Of a stretch of DNA of 64,000 nt, positions 24,400-35,904 are shown in pieces. Numbering within the stretch: the stretch's first letter is position 1; each line of letters starts with the position of its first letter. Under the pieces are notes generated by a model that ran no database searches, was not told where the DNA came from, and worked only from the letters and a program-made list of their open reading frames with translations. The stretch covers positions 1-64,000 of the forward strand of contig JACTAT010000353.1 in NCBI GenBank assembly GCA_014526335.1, read 5' to 3'. The stretch is from Chrysaora quinquecirrha (taxonomy: Eukaryota; Cnidaria; Scyphozoa; Semaeostomeae; Pelagiidae). Both the position numbers and the translations under genes were made by a program.

Positions 24400-25446
24400 G
24401 ACAGGGTTTTTTCCGCAACAATCTAGCAAAGAGGGTAACCTTGGGTTTTTTCAATGAAATCTACTAAAAAAAGGTCGGAGAACACGAATCCAAGATGGGC
24501 CCTCAAAAATTTTCGCCGGAAGTACCCTTAATTAACACCTAATTATGCCTAATTAAGTCAAATCTGATTAATGCAATATGTAGATCTTGAAACGCTGAGT
24601 AAAATTGTCTTTGACTGTATTTCAATACAACCTACCAGTTTCGAGAAAGACTCGTTTGAAATAATGATGACGTCATCGTCCTAATGCTCAGTATGGGCTT
24701 TTATCAACTCGCATAACTTCACAAATAGGGGTCGAATCATCAAAAAGCGCTTACAATGCGATACGTGTGTGTATGTCAGCATAATAAGCATAATAAGCCC
24801 CACAGCAAGTTTGGAAAAACGAAGAAAGGGGGTTCACTGCATAAACAATAGGAATCCCATTATGAATACTGTATAACAAATTTGACCTCTCGCCATTTCA
24901 AGCAGGTTTGATATTAAAACTTCAAATCTCGAACATGAGTAGTCCTTCACAACGCCTTTTGGCTCATGGATGACTGGGCATCATTTTGGTACCATTATGA
25001 CGTCATTTGCCACTATGACGTCATCGGACCCTTTTATGATGTCACAACCACACCCAATAATCATTATTCTGCTGTCTTAGCGTACATTTATCGCATAATT
25101 AGTGGTTTTGTGACTATTGCACCCCAACCTATAAAGTTATACAAGCTGAAATGTAGAATCCAGGTTTGTACTGATCATAATGGTGATGACATCATCATAA
25201 TTTCAAACGAGTTTTTCTCGAAATTGGTAGGTCCTATTGAAATACAGTCAAAGACAATTTTACTCAGCATTTCAAGGTCTACATATAGCAGTAATCAGAT
25301 TTGAAAAAGTGCGACTTTTTTGATTGACTTCATTAGGCCTAATTAGGCATTAATTAATTTGTGTTCTCGTACCTTTTTTTAGTGGATTTCAATTAAAAAA
25401 CCCTAGGTTACCCTCTTTACTAGATTCTTGCGGAAAAAACCCTGTC
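24400..25446. mobile_element. 1.05-kb long-TIR element with TA target duplication
   Basis: Starts GACAGGGTTTTTTCCGCAA and ends with its inverted copy (GCGGAAAAAACCCTGTC), with TA at 24398-24399 and 25447-25448. The arms pair for about 330 bp, including a subterminal GAGGGTAACC block and an ACTCGTTTGAAAT block. The interior contains several TGACGTCAT-like palindromes, including TATGACGTCAT at about 24998 and 25014. It has no transposase; the TA duplication suggests mobilisation by a Tc1/mariner-type enzyme. Confidence 0.75.
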
Positions 25447-25469
25447 TATATACTTGTGGATTGTAAAAT

Positions 25470-26955
25470 TAGGCAATAGCTTTTTTTTATATACAAACTT
25501 CATTCTCGCAATGAAGTTCACGAAAAAAGCTATTTCCTTTCCTACTTTATATAGTTCCTTGAAAGCATAAAAGGAAATAGTTTTTTTCATATGCGAACTT
25601 CATTCTCGCAATGAACTTCACGAAAAAAGCTGTTTCCTTCGCTACTTTATATAGCTAGTTCTTTGAAAGCATAAAAGGAAATAGTTTTTTTTATATAAGA
25701 ACTTCATTCTCGCAATGAACTTCACGAAAAAAGCTGTTTCCTTCGCTACTTTATATAGCTAGTTCTTTGAAAGCATAAAAGGAAATAGTTTTTTTCATAT
25801 ACGAACTTCATTCTCGCAATGAACTTCACGAAAAAAGCTGTTTCCTTCGCTACTTTATATAGCTAGTTCTTTGAAAGCATAAAAGGAAATAGTTTTTTTC
25901 ATATGCGAACTTCATTCTCGCAATGAAGTTCACGAAAAAAGCTGTTTCCTTCGCTACTTATATAGCTAGTTCTTTGAAAGCATAAAAGGAAATAGTTTTT
26001 TTCATATACGAACTTCATTCTAGCAATGAACTTCACGAAAAAAGCTGTTTCCTTCGCTACTTTATATAGCTAGTTCTTTGAAAGCATAAAAGGAAATAGT
26101 TTTTTTCACATACGAACTTCATTCTCGCAATAAACTTCACGAAAAAAGCTGTTTCCTTCGCTACTTTATATAGCTAGTTCTTTGAAAGCATAAAATGAAA
26201 TAGTTTTTTTCATATACGAACTTCATTCTCGCAATGAACTTCACGAAAAAGCTGTTTCCTTCGCTACTTTATATAGCTAGTTCTTTGAAAGCATAAAAGG
26301 AAATAGTTTTTTTCATATGCGAACTTCATTCTCGCAATGAACTTCACGAAAAAAGCTCTTTCCTTCGCTACTTTATATAGCTAGTTCTTTGAAAGCATAA
26401 AAGGAAATAGTTTTTTTCATATACGAACTTCATTCTCGCAATGAACTTCACGAAAAAAGCTGTTTCCTTCGCTACTTTATATAGCTAGTTCTTTGAAAGC
26501 ATAAAAGGAAATAGTTTTTTTCATATACGAACTTCATTCTCGCAATGAACTTCACGAAAAAAGCTGTTTCCTTCGCTACTTTATATAGCTAGTTCTTTGA
26601 AAGCATAAAAGGAAATAGTTTTTTTCATATACGAACTTCATTCTCGCAATGAAATTCACGAAAAAAGCTGTTGCCTTCGCTACTTTATATAGCTAGTTCT
26701 TTAAAAGCATAAAAGGCAATAGCTTTTTTCATATACGAACTTCATTCTCGCAATGAACTTCACGAAAAAAGCTGTTTCCTTGGCTACTTTATATAGCTAG
26801 TTCTTTGAAAGCATAAAGGGAAATAGCTTTTTTTATATACGAACTTCATTCTCGCAATGACGTCTCGAAAGAAGCTGTTTCCTTCGCTACTTTATCTAGC
26901 TAGTTCTTTGAAAGCATAAAGGAAATAGCTTTTTTTTATATAAGAGCTTCATTTT
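25470..26955 (+). repeat. 104-bp satellite, 14-15 copies, each a long hairpin
   Basis: Units of about 104 bp are highly similar through the middle of the array and degenerate at both edges, especially after 26800. Within each unit AAGGAAATAGTTTTTTTC pairs with GAAAAAAGCTGTTTCC, and GAACTTCATT pairs with AATGAACTTC around a CTCGC loop, so about 65 of 104 bases can fold into one hairpin. The rest is CTACTTTATATAGCTAGTTC and an AT-rich joint. It directly abuts the TIR element ending at 25446. Confidence 0.9.
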
Positions 26956-26959
26956 CACA

Positions 26960-28160
26960 ATAGCTTTTTTATAGAGAACGTAATTCTTACAAGTAAGGTC
27001 TATAAAGAAATTTATTAGTATTATAGTATTATTAATAATATTAATCTTTAACCTTTAGCTTAGATGAACTGTTGTATTCTAGCTGTGTCGTTGATTAACG
27101 AATCTTTGACTTGGACAAGTATTGCACTCCGTTGTTCGAAACTTAGCTGTGTTATGAAGATAGTTTGCTTTAGGCCGACAGCAATAGCTACCCGCCATTT
27201 TGAGCAAGGTGGTTGCATTACATTTCGAACATAAGTGTAAATTGATTGAACTGTAAAGTTGAGATTACTTTCATTTCAAATTGCAAAGAGAACACATTTG
27301 ACCTAAGGATTCTTTTCACAAATAATGCTTCAGAATTCGGTTGGCTTAAAATATAGCGATAGGAATAAACTTGGATAACAGGCATAATGATTTGCTATTC
27401 CTCATATGTATCCGAAAACAAGAAACATGTCACTAGGACACTTGTACTCAGGCCTGATTCTTGCTGAAGCAAAATTTTGTTAGCCTTCAGCAATTAAATA
27501 GGATTCCGTTCAACTGATCAAGAAAAGGTCATCCACGCCCTTTTTGGCAATTACAGAGGTCAATCGAAGTGAAACATAAAAACCACAGAAAGCATGACAA
27601 AAAAACGGTTGCTTCTTAATGTTTTCTATTTCTTTTGTTTCTTTGTTCTTCTGATAGGGGAGAAGCCATCAACTGATCTACACCAACCATAAATCCTCAA
27701 ATCAGGCCAAGCGATATCAGCCCTACTTTGTCGTTTGCGTATTACTGGGCTATATGAACTCCACTCCGTCCTTCACGTATTTGACGAGACTACTAGCTGT
27801 ACTTCGTTGTTACGTACATTTCTTTTTTTACGAAATTTTTAGTACTAATTTCTAGTTTACAAATTTTCAGAACAATTTTTTAGCTTGCATTGAAAAATAG
27901 GTGTATTATTTTACAGGCCATTTATCTTCCTCCAAAGCTTTTACACCGCCTATAATCAAATGTAGTTTGGTTTTCTTCTCCTGTTCCTAAATATCATTCG
28001 GCCTAATTTTGATTTAAAAATAGAGTGAAAGAATGTTTGAACTTGATAATAATAACACATTCTTCCATTAGCAACTATAATTACTGTGTATTCGCTTGAT
28101 TATGAATGATACCAGATTAGTAAAAAACATCAGACTCTTTTGTTTGACTTATTCTCTGCA
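26960..28160. other. No gene recognised
   Basis: AT-rich, including a TATTATTAATAATATTAAT stretch at about 27020. A short open stretch after CTTCTGATAG at about 27660 (GEKPSTDLHQP, then stop) could be a last exon, but nothing upstream supports it. Confidence 0.35.
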
Positions 28161-28164
28161 TTGT

Positions 28165-28735
28165 AATTCAACCGTTCTCGATTAGATGAAAGACTTTTAA
28201 ATCGAGCTCGATTAAATAAAGAACATTTTATGGCTTGAGTTTCTCGATCGAGCTCGATTAGAGTGAATAAAGACACTCTGAAACGAACGCGAGCTTTAAT
28301 GGCTACACAAATCGAGCTCGATTCAACAATCAAGTATCCTCACGCACCTATGTTGAGAAATCGAGCTCGATTGAACACTCAATGGCAGCTTGACAAACAG
28401 TGACGCCTCTCAGCAATCAAACTTACAAACTATTATAAGAGAGTATTTTCAACTCAAGCGAGCTCGATTGAAATCGGTCAATCGAGTACGTTTGGACACT
28501 GCCAATCGAGTACGATCAGAACATCCAATCCAGCTCGATTGACGGGATAATTATCTCCGTAGAACGAGCTCGATTGGCAATGTGAGATCGAGCTCGATCA
28601 AGGATACACTACACGATATTTCCAATCGAGCTGGATTTCTCCCCGTAAATCGAGTACAACAAAACATTCCCGTAGATCGAGCTCTTTTTAGCTTCAATCG
28701 TACTCGTTTTTGTTCAATCGACCACGATTTAGCCT
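28165..28735. repeat. Cluster of ATCGAGCTCGAT-type palindromes
   Basis: About 15 copies of the 12-base palindrome ATCGAGCTCGAT or close variants (TCGAGTACG, CCAGCTCG) lie in 570 bp. They are spaced irregularly, with unrelated sequence between them. Copies are near 28202, 28246, 28310, 28360, 28459, 28482, 28503, 28528, 28565, 28584, 28624, 28648, 28675, 28697 and 28715. Several are extended to CAATCGAGCTCGATTG. Because the spacers are not conserved this is not an ordinary tandem repeat; it looks like an array of binding sites or a repeat kept only at the palindrome. Confidence 0.8.
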
Positions 28736-28756
28736 CAAGTATTTTTGACCCTGAAA

Positions 28757-29078
28757 TTAACTGATATTTCGTTTCCTCGGCTGCTTTCTGCGCCTCTGCT
28801 TTGTGGGTCCTCGGAGCTTCCTTTTCGATTTCCGCTTCTTGCCTGTTTCGCGCTTCTTGTTCTTCTCCCTGTAACGATACAGCTCTATAGGTGGTAGCAG
28901 TAGTGCATTATGTGGGAGGTTTCTATTTGCTAATCTAATGGCAACTGTAAAGGCGAAGGCTTCCATTAGGATGCGATGAGACGGGTATAAGCTATCAAGC
29001 AAGGTATGGATGCATGGAATAAACACAATTCTTTGTAACAACTGATACTCCCTCCTTCCTTCAAAAATGACAGGGGCA
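28757..29078 (-). CDS. Possible terminal exon, basic C-terminus
   Basis: A minus-strand open frame follows an acceptor-like GGGTTTTTCAG and runs 106 codons to a stop. It holds REYQLLQRIVFIPCIHTLLD, then LPPIELYRYREKNKK and a strongly basic end (KKRKSKRKLRGPTKQRRRKQ) that resembles a nuclear-localisation or nucleic-acid-binding tail. It lies downstream of the gene at 29.2-31.1 kb on the same strand and could be its last exon, but the junction could not be confirmed. I do not recognise the family. Confidence 0.4.
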
Positions 29079-29203
29079 CTGAAAAACCCAAATGAAATTA
29101 GAGATTCATACTGAAGCAATTTATAGGTTGTTTACAAATGCATTTCACTTACTTTTCTTTTATCATTTGCAAGGCTTTCTTGGTAAGCCAAGTCTTGCTG
29201 CTA

Positions 29204-31084
29204 GATTATTTTTTGCCGCTGGGTCGATGACTCTGTTGTGTATGCTGGTACTAAGAATTGATCAGGGTCAAACTGGTCTAGACTATCGTTATCGTCATCA
29301 ATTATGCTTTTGAACATACCGTCCATTGCGAGCTGTTGGAGGAGAACGTAATGTGTCAGAAAAGGAAGACATTACTTTCAATTTCTTGCAACTGTAACAT
29401 TGCAAATTTTATTATTTTCAAAGACGTCTTCCCTTTTTAAAGCCATGTCAGAAGAATTTACAGAATATTCAAAGTGACATTTTAATAAAGCTGTGTATCT
29501 TACAGAGCTATTAACACTGGCTGGTGAAGCATCGTCTAGTTCAATTATGTTGTGGCTTTTATCATATCTGTTGAACAAAGAATACAACTGTCACTTAAGA
29601 TGAGCTTTGTGTCCGATCATACTAAATAGAAAAGACGTCTCTATTGACTATGTCTGATGTAGGAAACAGACTGATGAGTAGAAACATAAGTTCAGGTTGG
29701 TGGTGACAAGAGCCCATGTAAAATTACTCAAATTGTGCTGCAATATTTTTATTTTTTTGCCCAAGGGCGAAGCAAACCGAGTTTATTTTTAATTTTCATT
29801 TCACATAAAATATTGTACAACTTTATTAAAGAAATTGACGCATGTAAATTGAGATTATCTAAATGCAAAGAAAGATCAAGATAAAAATGACAACTATTCC
29901 TACCTTTCTGGGCCTTTTTCACAATCGTGTGTGCTGAAAGAATGCATTGCAACTGTAGTGTGGCATTTCTTGCAGTCCACTGTTGGAACATCTCTTTTGG
30001 CTACCTAAAAGCGCAAAGCACAGAAAGCAAACTATGATTTAATCATTATTATTCAATCTTATTGATTTAACAATATCTAACGTTATCATTTAACAACACA
30101 ACATTATCACTTAGTAACACTGCAAACACGTGCAAAATCGAAGAATACGTCTAAAAGGGGAAGGTTCAATAGACGGTTGTTAGTTGCAGAATGACAACGA
30201 TAAGAAAAAAAAGTTTTCTCAATCAGCAAGAGATGGTGGTATACATTATTTCCTTGATTGGTTAAGGACTCTGTTTCTTATGGCAATCACCATCCTCCTT
30301 TCAAATATCAATGTCTGCATTCCACATCTTTCTCTCTTGTCTAACTACTCCTTGCCTACGCATTCATAGGTTACACAGTTTTCTATGAAATTTAATTGCT
30401 TTGTTTTAAACGAACTATTTCATGCGAAAAGTAGAGCAATGAAAAAAATATATATGTAATTAAGATATTGGGAAATTTTTATTTGTAGGCTAGAAATTTA
30501 ATGGCAGTAACCAGTAAAAACATACTCTGAGTGTCCGGCTAAATGTTTATTTCATACTCACTGGCTTTGGAGCTTTCATGTCCAAGTAATTTTGCAAAGG
30601 GCGCAAATAGATGCAGGCACTGCCGGGAACGTCCTTGAATGTGATTTTTATTTTTCCAAGCCCAGCATTCTTCAACATCTCAGCTTGATTTGCTGATGGT
30701 GTCTTATTCTGGGATTTAAAAGGAACACAACAAAACTCATGCGTCCAAGTTTTTTGACAGGGTATGGGACACTGTGGAGAAGCTTTCTTGCTTACTCATG
30801 CTGATACTTTCGTGATGAAAGTGCCGGAAAACATTGCCTAAAATATTCAATGATAATTACTTTCTCACATGTAATGTATATGTTGTAATTCGGTACAAAT
30901 ACTATTCTCCAGCAAGTCCAAGAACTACTTACCGGAAGTTTTGCAGTACTCTGTCATCGTCACAAGAAGGAGCGAAATTTTCAACAGTTTCTTTACCTCT
31001 TTCCATACTATCATCAAATCTTTTTTCTGCCTCTTTTAGCAACCTTTCAGCTTCTTTACTGGAATTTCGTATACTCTCTGCCAT
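29204..31084 (-). CDS. Multi-exon host gene with Cys/His zinc-finger-like exon
   Basis: Three exons join with matching phases. 30708-30562 is 49 codons (NKTPSANQAEMLKN, KITFKDVPGSACIYLRPLQN) and ends at GTGAGT. 30004-29904 is 33 codons plus 2 nt and holds VDCKKCHTTVAMHSFSTHDC, a C-x2-C...H...C arrangement. 29567-29504 is YDKSHNIIELDDASPASVNS and ends at GTAAGA. A fourth acceptor at 29333 opens a frame with FKSIIDDDNDSLDQFDPDQF to a TAG at 29201. A possible first exon (31084-30933; ATG with an upstream in-frame stop; MAESIRNSSKEAERLLKEAE; donor GTAAGT) does not join in phase to the next, so an exon is missing or mis-set. I do not recognise the family. Confidence 0.55.
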
Positions 31085-31149
31085 GCTTTCAGCTTAGATG
31101 CTGCTTCTGAGTTGTGCAATTTAGTGCAGCAGGCAATCAAGACAACATG

Positions 31150-31440
31150 CCAACATAGAAACGAGGTACAGTGCCGAACTCCATGATTTGGGCATCGAGT
31201 GCCACAACGACGTGAAGTGCCAAAATCCAGGAGTTGGGCATTGAAGAATCGAGTCATGAGTGTCCAGTGCCGAACTCTAAGGGTTCAGCATTGAACTTCA
31301 AAAACGAGGTGAAGTGCCGAACTCTATGACTTGGGCATTGAACATCAAAACGAGGCGAAGTGCCGAACACATAGACTTCGGCACTGAGAATTTCAAGTTC
31401 ATGGTTCAATGCCCAAGTCACAGAGTTGGGCATTGAAGAG
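31150..31440. repeat. Minisatellite of GTGCCGAACTC / TTGGGCATTGAA modules
   Basis: About five diverged units of 60-65 bp combine AGTGCCGAACTCTATGACTT with GGGCATTGAACATCAAAACG. One unit near 31370-31420 is inverted relative to the others. It lies just upstream of the proposed first exon of the minus-strand gene. Confidence 0.65.
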
Positions 31441-31494
31441 ATCCAACAACTTAAATTCAACCCCAAAGCATGCTCACTCAATTTTGACCCTGCC

Positions 31495-32100
31495 GCCGCG
31501 TCATATACGTCTCCTGGGTCTCCTCGGTCTCACATACATAGAGAGATATACAGACAGCAGTGGAGTACTAGAAGTGGGTCACTTGGTTCTCCTGGGTCTC
31601 GTAGAGATAGGTAGTTGTACTTCAAATGACAGACGGTGTAGAAGTGGGTCTCCTGGGTCTCCCATACATAGAGAAATATACAGGCAGCATAAGAGCACTA
31701 GAAGAGGGTCACCTTGGTCTCCTGGGTCTCAGAGAGATAGGTGGATGTACTTCGAATGACAGACAGTGTAGAAGTGCGTCTCCTGGGTCTCACATACATA
31801 GAGAGATATACAGACAGTAGTGGAGTACTAGAAGTGGGTCACCTGGGTCTCCAAGATATAGGTAGTTGTACTTCCAACGACAAACAGTGTATAAGTGGGT
31901 CACCTGGATCTCCATTGTCTCAGAGAGAAAGGTAGTTGTACTTTGAACAACAGACAGTGTAGAAGTGGGTCTCCTGGGTCTCATTGGTCTCACATACATA
32001 GAGAGGTATACAGACAGCGATAGAGCACTAGAAATGGCTCACCTGGGTCTCAAAGTGATAGGTAGTTTTACTGCAAACAACAAACAGTGTAAGTGGGCAA
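31495..32100 (+). repeat. Minisatellite of GGGTCTCCTGGGTCTC units
   Basis: About four units of 150-165 bp. Each has TGGGTCTCCTGGGTCTCACA, CATACATAGAGAGATATACA, GAGTACTAGAAGTGGGTCAC and GATAGGTAGTTGTACTTC modules. Open frames across it are short, in several phases and repeat-derived. Confidence 0.8.
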
Positions 32101-33049
32101 ACTGCTTCACCAACTCTTTCAGTCATTCAAGCCAGTAGTATCTAGATTTCTGGGAAAGAAATTAAATCATCAGAAAATGTTGCTATCTTTGATACCTTTG
32201 CACGCAAATAATTCTGTCATTATCATTATCCTTATTTAAATATTTCTATTACTATTATTGATATTATTATTGTTTTGCATCATTATTATGATTTCATTGT
32301 AAAAGTATTGTTTTCTCTATATTTTATTTCAAAAACTTTCCTAGCTCGTATTTCTTGAATATACAATATAGGTTTTCTGGAATTTAATTTCTGCTAAGAT
32401 CCTGCTTGTTATCTTGGGTCATATGGCTAACTGGCATCCGTTTATTTTTCTATAAGCTTGACGAAAATAAGACTACATGGCAACAACATAAGCAAATAAT
32501 GTGACATTAACAATTTATTTTGACTTCATTTCTTGTAAGTTGACTATTCTTTCAACGGTAAGTCCCTTTAGAGATAGGTAGAATATAACTATAATACAAT
32601 AATATTCAAATGATAATAACATAACTAAAGTTTTAGAATATAACTATGATTTTTTTGGCCTTTTACAGTAAATAAATGTTGCATATATCATGTAACCCAG
32701 GTGGCATATTATTGTCATAAATGTCAAGTTTTTCAGAGATCCCAGACTCCCATTCCACATTCATATTCCCCCATTCCTTCTCTAGAACCCTATTCTTACA
32801 TTCCCCTTCTAAAATCCCTTTCTACGATTCCAATCTCCAGATTCCCATTTCCACATTCCCATTCCCAAATTCCTTTTCAAGAAGCCTATAAAATTCTTAG
32901 ATGCCTTTCCGGATTCACATTTTCAGACTCTAATACTGGTTCCATCTTTTTAACACAGCCATGAATTTTAAAGAGCTCTAAAAAGAATGGAATAAGTCTG
33001 ATCAGCTCATTTTTTTGTTCATTTCAGGTCATTTAGGGTAATTCCAGGT
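32101..33049. other. No gene; pyrimidine-rich stretch
   Basis: AT-rich sequence with no coding signal, then a C/T-rich stretch at 32740-32885 made of diverged ATTCCCATTCC/TTCCCATTCCA modules. A short GGTCATTT/CAGGTCATTT repeat lies at 33028-33067. Confidence 0.5.
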
Positions 33050-34124
33050 CATTTTCAGGTCATTTCATATCAAGGAGGTGAAAGACAAGCAAGAGGAGCC
33101 AGTGAGCGCTATGTGATAACCAGTCCCGACATGAAGGTTCCTTATAATCTTGCAAATTTTCTTAAAAATGGAGATATTAAGGCGATGCTATTTAATTTAA
33201 TACAACGTGCGATAGAAGAAGACAAAAGCAAGCTGCAGGGAAGGACAATTTTCTTCTCCAATAAATACCACTGCGCAAAAGTGTCAGCAGCCGAAATTGA
33301 CGTTGCTGGAAGATTAGAATGCAACCACGAAGAAGCTGATACGAAGCTGATTGCCTTTGTTCAGGCAGCAAACGAGCAACTGGGGATTGTGTGATGGTCA
33401 GAATACCGTCCGGAGACATCGATATCCTAGCCCTCTTCGTTGCCCATGATTTTGGAGTAGTCCAAGTATTGATTGACAATGAAACAGGACTCAGTAGGAA
33501 AATAATGGACGAAACATCTTCATCTCTGGACATCAAGAAGAGGAGAGCACTCATTGGGCTTCACACCTTTTCCGGAAATGATTATGTCTCCAGCATCTTT
33601 AGAATAGGAAAAATAGCCTTTTGGAAAAGAATGGCCAAAAAGGCGGAATATGTTAATCTATTTGCAAATTTGGGAACCACTCTTTTCGTATCTGAAGAAG
33701 TGGAGGGACGCTTAGAACAGTTTGTAGGGCTATGTATGGTAACGAAACAATGAAATCGGTAAATGACGTGAGAAAGAAGATTTTATTGCAGAAATTTGAA
33801 AATGAAAACAAAATAACCGATTTAAGCTTGCTGCCGCCTTGCCAGTCGAATTTAAAGCTTCACATAAAGCGATTGAATTATGTCTCATCCATTTTTAGGC
33901 AAGCAGGCTGCTTAATGATGGATCTGGATGATCCAGCTAATCATGGTTGGGATGAAAGTGGATCAGTTGCCTGGAGTGATAAATGCTACCAGGATGATGT
34001 CACAGAGCTGCTACTAAGCAATGAAAATGAGAATGGTGACGACGACAATGACGCTGATCTGCTACAAGGCCATGACAGTGACAACGACTTTGATGAAGAA
34101 ATCGTTGACATTTTTGATGCGTAA
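33050..34124 (+). pseudogene. Frameshifted gene of an expanded, mobile-element-like family
   Basis: Three successive open frames read as one homologous protein. The first (to about 33390) has ERYVITSPDMKVPYNLANFL and RLECNHEEADTKLIAF; the second (33391-33750) has IPSGDIDILALF and GLHTFSGNDYVSSIF; the third (33732-34124) has MKSVNDVRKK, LLPPCQSNLKLHIKRLNYV and an acidic end. The order (HEEADT, D-x-D-x-L, H-F-S/T-G-x-D, LPPC...KR.NY) is one I associate with a large uncharacterised family of invertebrate genes, possibly PIN-like; this is pattern memory only. Two frameshifts (in the run of G near 33382 and near 33730) mark it as broken. The Cys-rich tails at 14.6 and 16.1 kb may be C-termini of the same family. 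Confidence 0.55.
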
Positions 34125-34257
34125 TCGTTTTGACAATGCATATAGATTATTTTCTTTTTTTATAGATTTTTTTTGACGTTCAAGCTACAAATGCTTTGCT
34201 ATTTATCATGAGACTTTGATATGACATAGAGATAACTGACTCAAAATGTGCCCAAAT

Positions 34258-34640
34258 AGCATTTATTTTCGGAATTAGTAGACCAGAATTACCAAAGTGA
34301 ACCAAGTTTGAAAAAATCCCATAATGGGAAGAGTAATTATCAAGACATTTTTGTCTTTTTTGCATAAAAACGAGATTTTCTAATTGAAAAGAGGTCAAAT
34401 GCCCCCTGAAACGCCCTCCAACATTGATTTTCGGAATCAGCGCCCACTTTACCTAATTCCACCTCATTTGACATAATTCCCAGCAGGATAGACCCTAACT
34501 AGGATTTTATGGTATTTACATGAAAGCCAGACTTAAACATGAAATAGAGGCCGAAGGCCCCCGAACCTGCCCGTATAACATCGATTTTCGGAATCACCAC
34601 CCCAAAATTACCCAAAACCACCTAATTAAAGTTATTTCCC
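34258..34640 (+). repeat. Three diverged repeats of about 160 bp
   Basis: A module with ATTTTCGGAATCA(G/C)C(G/A)CC followed by a run of ACCTAATTCCACC-like sequence recurs at about 34265, 34426 and 34581. The copies are strongly diverged. No gene is seen between the flanking pseudogenes. Confidence 0.45.
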
Positions 34641-34699
34641 TGAGGGGTGACCCTACCCCCATTCTCCGCCTGGTCTAAATATATATGACAGCTTATATA

Positions 34700-34920
34700 A
34701 CAATGTTGTTGCTGATGGGTGAAGATGCTTTGGGATGCAAATTATCCCAGTGCAGCAACTGACAAAGGGAAGTGACTGTGGTGTTGTTACAGCTGCCTTT
34801 GCGACTACCATCTTAAATTGTATCCAACCAGAAACAGCTCTCTTTGATACATCTCAAATCAGAAAACACTTGTATGATTGTTTAAAATCTGGCATTATGC
34901 AGCCTTTTCCAGTAATTTAA
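34700..34920 (+). pseudogene. Fragment of an ULP1/SENP-like cysteine peptidase
   Basis: A short open frame contains IPVQQLTKGSDCGVVTAAFA, then a helix and HLYDCLKSGIMQPFP before TAA. The Q...GSDCG arrangement is the oxyanion Gln and catalytic Cys region of C48 (ULP1-like) peptidases, which occur as extra domains in several DNA transposons and expanded gene families. The His and Asp half of the active site is absent, so only the C-terminal end remains. Confidence 0.45.
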
Positions 34921-35491
34921 TAAGAAACTGATGCAGAGGTTTTTTAATAACTGATAGTTAATTTCATTTACCATTACACTGTATATAGTTTTGTTCTAGT
35001 ATCAATCACTTTTTAATTATTGGTTTTAAACAGAATGCTTGAGACACTTAAGCATAAAAATCAATTTAATTAATCCTTGAAGAGAAACTTAATTAACAAA
35101 CAACCACTGAGTAAATTTTTTGACTTGTTAGTCAAAAGGAATTAATGAAGGGCATAAATTGCACAAACTCTGATAATTCTGTCAATGGTAAGGCAAGAAT
35201 TTCTTCTTGAAGTAGACAAATAGTCAATAGGTAATGTTGCTTGTAGTATTGTATAATTTTGGTATAGAAGTCCATAGACTCTCTCAACATGAATTCTTAC
35301 ATTTGCAATTCCTCTTGTATTTTCTACATCAACTGGGTCAAGTTGTTTTTCCCTCTGGTAAAGACAGGTATTGCAAGCTGAGCTTCAGCCGGCTTGACCG
35401 TCGATGGGTCATGGATTTTTTGCTTTGAGTGCCCAAGGTTCAGTGTTGGTACCCAATCAACATTATGCTTGTCCCAGTCTTTGGCAGCAGT

Positions 35492-35904
35492 TTCCTTTAG
35501 ATGTTGCACACCGTCAATGGTGGTGATAGTAATCATGATGATGATGATGATGATGATTATCATTATTATTATTATTATGACGATTTTCATCGTGAGGATA
35601 ATATTAATGATGATTTGTTTTGAAAACTGTTTTGAAATTGCCGCTCTTTGGCAAAACTCTTTGTTAAATGTTGAGAATGCCTGAAATGTCATTTACCAAA
35701 GCAAGGTGGCAATTTTCCAGTTCCATTTAGTAAGCAAGGATGAGTCAGTTGTCACATGACCCCAGATTGACAAAAGTGCTTGCAGGCCGAATTGTGAACA
35801 ACTAACCGCAAATTGCGCATAAATGGCGAGACAATGGCCCTAATGGCATTCTTGACAATGGCCCTATTGTTACACGTTTTCCATTGTTCAAGCGTTGGTT
35901 AGTT
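35492..35904 (+). repeat. 413-bp direct repeat, first copy
   Basis: Nearly identical to 36213-36620, from TTCCTTTAGATGTTGCACAC to CAAGCGTTGGTTAGTT. It includes a (GAT)n(TAT)n microsatellite that is slightly longer in this copy. Few differences separate the two, so the duplication is recent. Confidence 0.85.

Noticed and set aside
25470..26955. CRISPR-like array
   Set aside because: Units are contiguous with no unique spacers, the repeats are far too long, and the genome is eukaryotic; it is a satellite.
31409..31935. Overlapping ORFs across the GGGTCTCCTGGGTCTC repeat
   Set aside because: Several frames are open at once because of the repeat; none has a non-repeat part.
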